Shown one piece after another: positions 61,059-64,000 of a stretch of DNA of 64,000 bases. Each line of letters starts with the position of its first letter. Position 1 is the first letter of the stretch. Source of the DNA: Devosia equisanguinis (GTDB taxonomy: Bacteria > Pseudomonadota > Alphaproteobacteria > Rhizobiales > Devosiaceae). The DNA lies in NCBI RefSeq assembly GCF_900631955.1, contig NZ_UZWD01000018.1, forward strand, positions 92,380 through 156,379. The letters are read 5' to 3'. Below the pieces are notes generated by a model. The model searched no databases, was not told the DNA's origin, and saw nothing but the letters and a program-made list of their open reading frames with translations. The translations under genes and the position numbers were made by a program.

Positions 61059-64000
61059 GGCGTGTCCTCCAGATAGGCAAAAACGGAATTTGAGCGAGGC
61101 GACCACAAGCCTCTTTGCTGGGCCTCAAGGAATTTTCCGATCAGCTCATCATAGCCGAAGCGATTGGATTGCTTGATGAATTCGCGCACTTCGTCGTTTT
61201 CGACGAAGGCTTCGAAGGCCAGGTCGAAATGATGCGTACGCACAGCCCCGGTGGTGGCGGCGAAGGCGAACATGAAGTCGAGCGTGGCGATGATCTCGAA
61301 GGCGCCGCGATAGCCGTGACGCAGGACGCCGGCGAGCCATTTGGGATTGACCACGCGGCTGCGCATGACATGGCTAACCTCCTGATCCAGCGTGCGGATT
61401 TTGGGCTTCTCGGGACGCGAATGATCGTTGTGATAGGCGGCGGGCTTGTGGCCCGATACGATCTCGGCGGCGACGGAGAGCCCACCTTCGAACTGGTAGT
61501 AATTGTCTGAATCCAGAAGGTCGTGCTCGCGATTGTCTTGGTTGTGGACGACGGCATCGATCTGGCCGAGGCGGGCGCGGAAACGGTCGTGCAACGGAGT
61601 GCCATGGGCCTTGGCACCATAGGCATATTGGCCCCAGGCGAGGGCCTGATTGGCGAGATCGGCCTTGTCGTTCCACTTGCCATTGTCGATCAGCTGACCG
61701 AGGCCGGCGCCGTAAGTGCCTGGCTTTGAACCGAAAATTCGTGCACCGGCTTCGAGGGAGGCTTCGCTTTCCGACTTGCCTGAAACCATGAGGCCCAGGG
61801 CTTCGGTGCGCATGCGGGCGGCGATGGGGTTATCGTCTTCGGGTTCGTCGAGCGCGCCGATGGCGCGGACGGCCCGGTCGAAGAGCGCGATCTGCGCGGG
61901 AAAAGCGTCGCGGAAAAAGCCAGAAATCCGGAGGGTGACGTCGACGCGCGGGCGCCCCAATTTGGGCAGCGGAATGATCTCGTAGCCGGAAACGCGGAGC
62001 GAGCCGGGGTCCCAGGTGGGTCGGGCGCCGATCAGGGCCATGGCCTGAGCAATATCGTCGCCGCCGGTGCGCATATTGGCGGTGCCCCAGACCGACAAAG
62101 CCACCGCGCGGAGGTGATGACCATGATCCTGCAGGTGTCGCAAGACCAGGCTTTCGGCGGATTTTTTGCCGAGTTCCCAAGCACTTGGCGTGGGCACGGC
62201 GCGGGCGTCGACGGAGTAGAAATTGCGCCCCGTCGGCAACACATCGAGCCGCCCACGCGAGGGCGCGCCGGAGGGGCCGGGGGTGATGAACTTGCCGTCC
62301 AGACCATTGAGGAAGGCCGACATTTCGGCTGGGCCGGAGGCGGCGAGGCGCGGTTTTATCTGCATGCGCACGGTATCGAGGACCGCCCGGGTGGCGGGCC
62401 AGTCCTCTGTAACTTCCTCTACGGATGATACCAGATCGGCGGCGACCTCTTCGAGGTGGGCGACGACGTCTCCCACCCGCCGCAGGTTTGTTTGCTGACC
62501 GCGATATGAACGATTTATGAACGGCCCGGACCATGCCGCGCCGAGATCGGCGGTCAGCGGATCGAAACCGAGCTTCATGTCGTCGGCAATGGCGCGGATG
62601 AGAGAGTTATCCCCGGGGGCATCGCCGCGCGGTATTCTTGCCAATGCGACGGTGAGGTCACGCTCGAGTGCTCCGGCGGGCGATGACCCAAACACATGCA
62701 AGCCGTCGCGTATCTGCGCTTCCTTGAGATCACACAGGAAGTTGTCGATCTTGATCAGGGCTTCGGTCTCGTCTTCGGGCAGACCGATGTCCTGGTCGAG
62801 GCGACTGTCGCGGGTAAAGTCGAGAATGCGGCGCTTGAGGTCTTTCAGTCGCCGACGATCCATGCCGGAGGCGGCATAATATTCGTCGAGCAGGGCTTCG
62901 AGGTCCTTCATCGGACCATAGGTTTCGGCGCGGGTGAGCGGGGGCACCAGATGATCGATGATGACGGCGCCGGCGCGCCGCTTGGCCTGGGTGCCCTCGC
63001 CGGGATCGTTGACGATGAAGGGGTAGAGATGGGGCAGTTGGCCCCAGAGCGCGTCGGGATAGCAATCGGCATCAAGAGCCGTCGCCTTGCCCGGCAGCCA
63101 TTCCAGCGTGCCATGCTTGCCATTGTGCACCATGGCATGGGCGCCGAAGTCGTGGCGCAGCCAGAGATAGGCGGCGATATAGGCATGGGGCGGGACGAGA
63201 TTGGGATCGTGGTAGTTCGCCGTCTCGTCGATCTGCCAGCCGCGCGCGGGCTGCAGCATCAGCACGACGTTGCCAAAACGATGCGCGGGCAGATGGAAGG
63301 CGTCGTCGCGGACAAAGGGATCGTTTGCCGGATCGCCCCAGCGCGCGGTGACCGCGGCGCGGGTTTCGTCGGGCAGTTTGGCGAAGAGCGCGGCGTAGCG
63401 GGACAGCGGCAGGATGGCGGATGAGGCGCCGCGCTGGGGATTGGCGTTGGTGGGGCCGCTGGTGAGAAGGGTGATGAGATCGGCGGCGGAGCGCGGGTAT
63501 GTCTGCGTTTCGACTGATGGACCCCCTCCCTCGGTCCCTCCCCTCAAGGGGGAGGGAGGCGCAGGGGCCGAAAGATCGTCCAACTTTGCAGAAATGAGCG
63601 CCCAGGCCCCTTCACGACTTGTGGCCTCTGAATTTGTCAGGCGCAGAACGTCGTAGCCGATGGAGTTCAGAAAAGTGGTGCGTGCCTCGTCGTGCGCCGT
63701 GCCGGCTTCGCTGAAATGCGTTGAACCATCGAGTTCGATAACAAGTTTTGGATTGTGGCTGGCGAAATCGGCGACATACTTGCCAAGCGTCACCTGTCGG
63801 CGGAATTCTACACCGCGTTCGGCGAAGGTTTTCAGCAATGGCCAAAGCAGGCGCTCGGGAACTGTCTGATCGGCCCGCAAAGTCCTTGCCCGCTGCACGT
63901 TTTTGGCATGAGCCGTTCGGGCGTTGTTGAACACCATCGGTGTCGCCTCCCTCCCCCCTTGAGGGGGAGGGTTGGGGGGGGGGGTGGTTTTGTGATCCAC
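61055..64000 (-). CDS. cobN: Cobaltochelatase CobN subunit, C-terminal part, with inserted DUF559 domain
   Basis: Large ATP-dependent subunit that inserts cobalt into hydrogenobyrinic acid a,c-diamide with CobS and CobT. Residues from about 168 (counted from 64000) match CobN closely: SGPTNANPQ, MLQPARGWQ, VHNGKHGTLEWLPGKA, FIVNDPGEGTQAKRR, GPSGAPSRGRLDVLPTGRNF, NMRTGGDDIAQA and HNDHSRPEKPKIRTLDQE. Residues 1-167 are not CobN: they are a DUF559 nuclease-like module flanked by C-rich repeats. The frame is open through both and off the window edge, where the remaining N-terminal CobN (about 440 residues) is expected. Whether the chelatase still works is unknown. Confidence 0.92.
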   Translation of the reverse strand: MDHKTTPPPNPPPQGGREATPMVFNNARTAHAKNVQRARTLRADQTVPERLLWPLLKTFAERGVEFRRQVTLGKYVADFASHNPKLVIELDGSTHFSEAGTAHDEARTTFLNSIGYDVLRLTNSEATSREGAWALISAKLDDLSAPAPPSPLRGGTEGGGPSVETQTYPRSAADLITLLTSGPTNANPQRGASSAILPLSRYAALFAKLPDETRAAVTARWGDPANDPFVRDDAFHLPAHRFGNVVLMLQPARGWQIDETANYHDPNLVPPHAYIAAYLWLRHDFGAHAMVHNGKHGTLEWLPGKATALDADCYPDALWGQLPHLYPFIVNDPGEGTQAKRRAGAVIIDHLVPPLTRAETYGPMKDLEALLDEYYAASGMDRRRLKDLKRRILDFTRDSRLDQDIGLPEDETEALIKIDNFLCDLKEAQIRDGLHVFGSSPAGALERDLTVALARIPRGDAPGDNSLIRAIADDMKLGFDPLTADLGAAWSGPFINRSYRGQQTNLRRVGDVVAHLEEVAADLVSSVEEVTEDWPATRAVLDTVRMQIKPRLAASGPAEMSAFLNGLDGKFITPGPSGAPSRGRLDVLPTGRNFYSVDARAVPTPSAWELGKKSAESLVLRHLQDHGHHLRAVALSVWGTANMRTGGDDIAQAMALIGARPTWDPGSLRVSGYEIIPLPKLGRPRVDVTLRISGFFRDAFPAQIALFDRAVRAIGALDEPEDDNPIAARMRTEALGLMVSGKSESEASLEAGARIFGSKPGTYGAGLGQLIDNGKWNDKADLANQALAWGQYAYGAKAHGTPLHDRFRARLGQIDAVVHNQDNREHDLLDSDNYYQFEGGLSVAAEIVSGHKPAAYHNDHSRPEKPKIRTLDQEVSHVMRSRVVNPKWLAGVLRHGYRGAFEIIATLDFMFAFAATTGAVRTHHFDLAFEAFVENDEVREFIKQSNRFGYDELIGKFLEAQQRGLWSPRSNSVFAYLEDTP
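63520..63990 (-). mobile_element. Putative DUF559-carrying element inside cobN, with inverted terminal palindromes
   Basis: A module of about 470 bp. Copy D (63520-63563) has TCCCTCCCC / GGGGAGGGA at 63535-63557; copy E (about 63944-63990) has CCCTCCCCC / GGGGGAGGG at 63949-63971. The loops (TCAAG and CTTGA) show that the two are inverted. Between them, minus-strand 63937 to about 63560 encodes a DUF559 domain: ERLLWPLLK, VEFRRQVTLGKYVADF, KLVIELDGSTHF, SIGYDVLRLTNSEA. Asp78, Glu89 and Asp91 (from 64000) fit a Vsr-like PD-(D/E)XK active site. No stop codon separates it from cobN. A clear target-site duplication is not visible. Confidence 0.75.

Noticed and set aside
63480..64000. Target-site duplication around the DUF559 insert
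   Set aside because: Flanks share only short strings (such as ATCA) that are not above chance, and part of the left flank lies outside the window.

Overview
The window is a gene-dense, high-GC piece of an alphaproteobacterial chromosome, most likely from the Hyphomicrobiales and possibly Devosiaceae-like (an inference from gene content and layout; no marker RNA gene is present). Pointers are the separate F0 operon with paired b' and b subunits, the split glycine decarboxylase P protein, the ctaC-D-B-G-E oxidase cluster, the aerobic-type cobalamin genes (cobNO, cobQ, cobK, cobE), an IalB-type periplasmic protein, and the small families DUF1127, DUF2093, DUF4170, DUF983 and DUF6101. I see no tRNA, rRNA, CRISPR array, prophage or complete insertion sequence.

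Layout. 1-1316: the end of smc and two small uncharacterised genes. 1512-4366: the F0 operon atpI-B-E-F'-F with a near-consensus promoter and a clear terminator. 4384-4500: a paired GC-rich palindromic repeat. 4617-9312: a tandem glycine riboswitch in front of gcvT-H-PA-PB. 9331-12061: a lipoprotein, a peroxiredoxin, a DsbD-alpha-like protein and YqgE. 12089-14968: a membrane PAS/GGDEF/EAL protein. 15149-24963: on the minus strand, aa3-type cytochrome c oxidase and its assembly factors, then surf1, thrC, an M16 peptidase and an acetyltransferase. 25252-29486: IalB, PilZ, DUF1127 with a divergent LysR regulator, xseA and DUF2093. 29489-33000: an LpxB-like glycosyltransferase, an O-antigen-ligase-like protein, DUF4170 and CysQ. 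33538-43097: housekeeping genes including ubiA, rsmE, gshA, purD, tadA and mutL.

43094-46988 holds a dioxygenase-hydrolase fusion and two divergent citrate-synthase-family genes separated by a perfect 24-bp palindrome; one of the two carries a DNA-binding domain. 47076-52155 is an Entner-Doudoroff operon (sugar kinase, zwf, pgl, edd). 52428-64000 is a cobalamin cluster: corrin ring and late-stage genes (cobA, B, Q, D, U, K, E, O, N) with a CDF metal transporter and a small secreted protein in the middle.

The most unusual object is at the right edge. The cobN reading frame contains, in frame, a complete DUF559 (Vsr-like, PD-(D/E)XK nuclease fold) domain bounded by two inverted copies of a C-rich palindrome. 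Related palindromes occur twice more in this window without the nuclease, which suggests a small mobile or homing-like element able to sit inside a protein. The second strongest lead is the citrate synthase fused to a helix-turn-helix domain, beside a 24-bp palindrome and a paralogue with an altered active-site residue.
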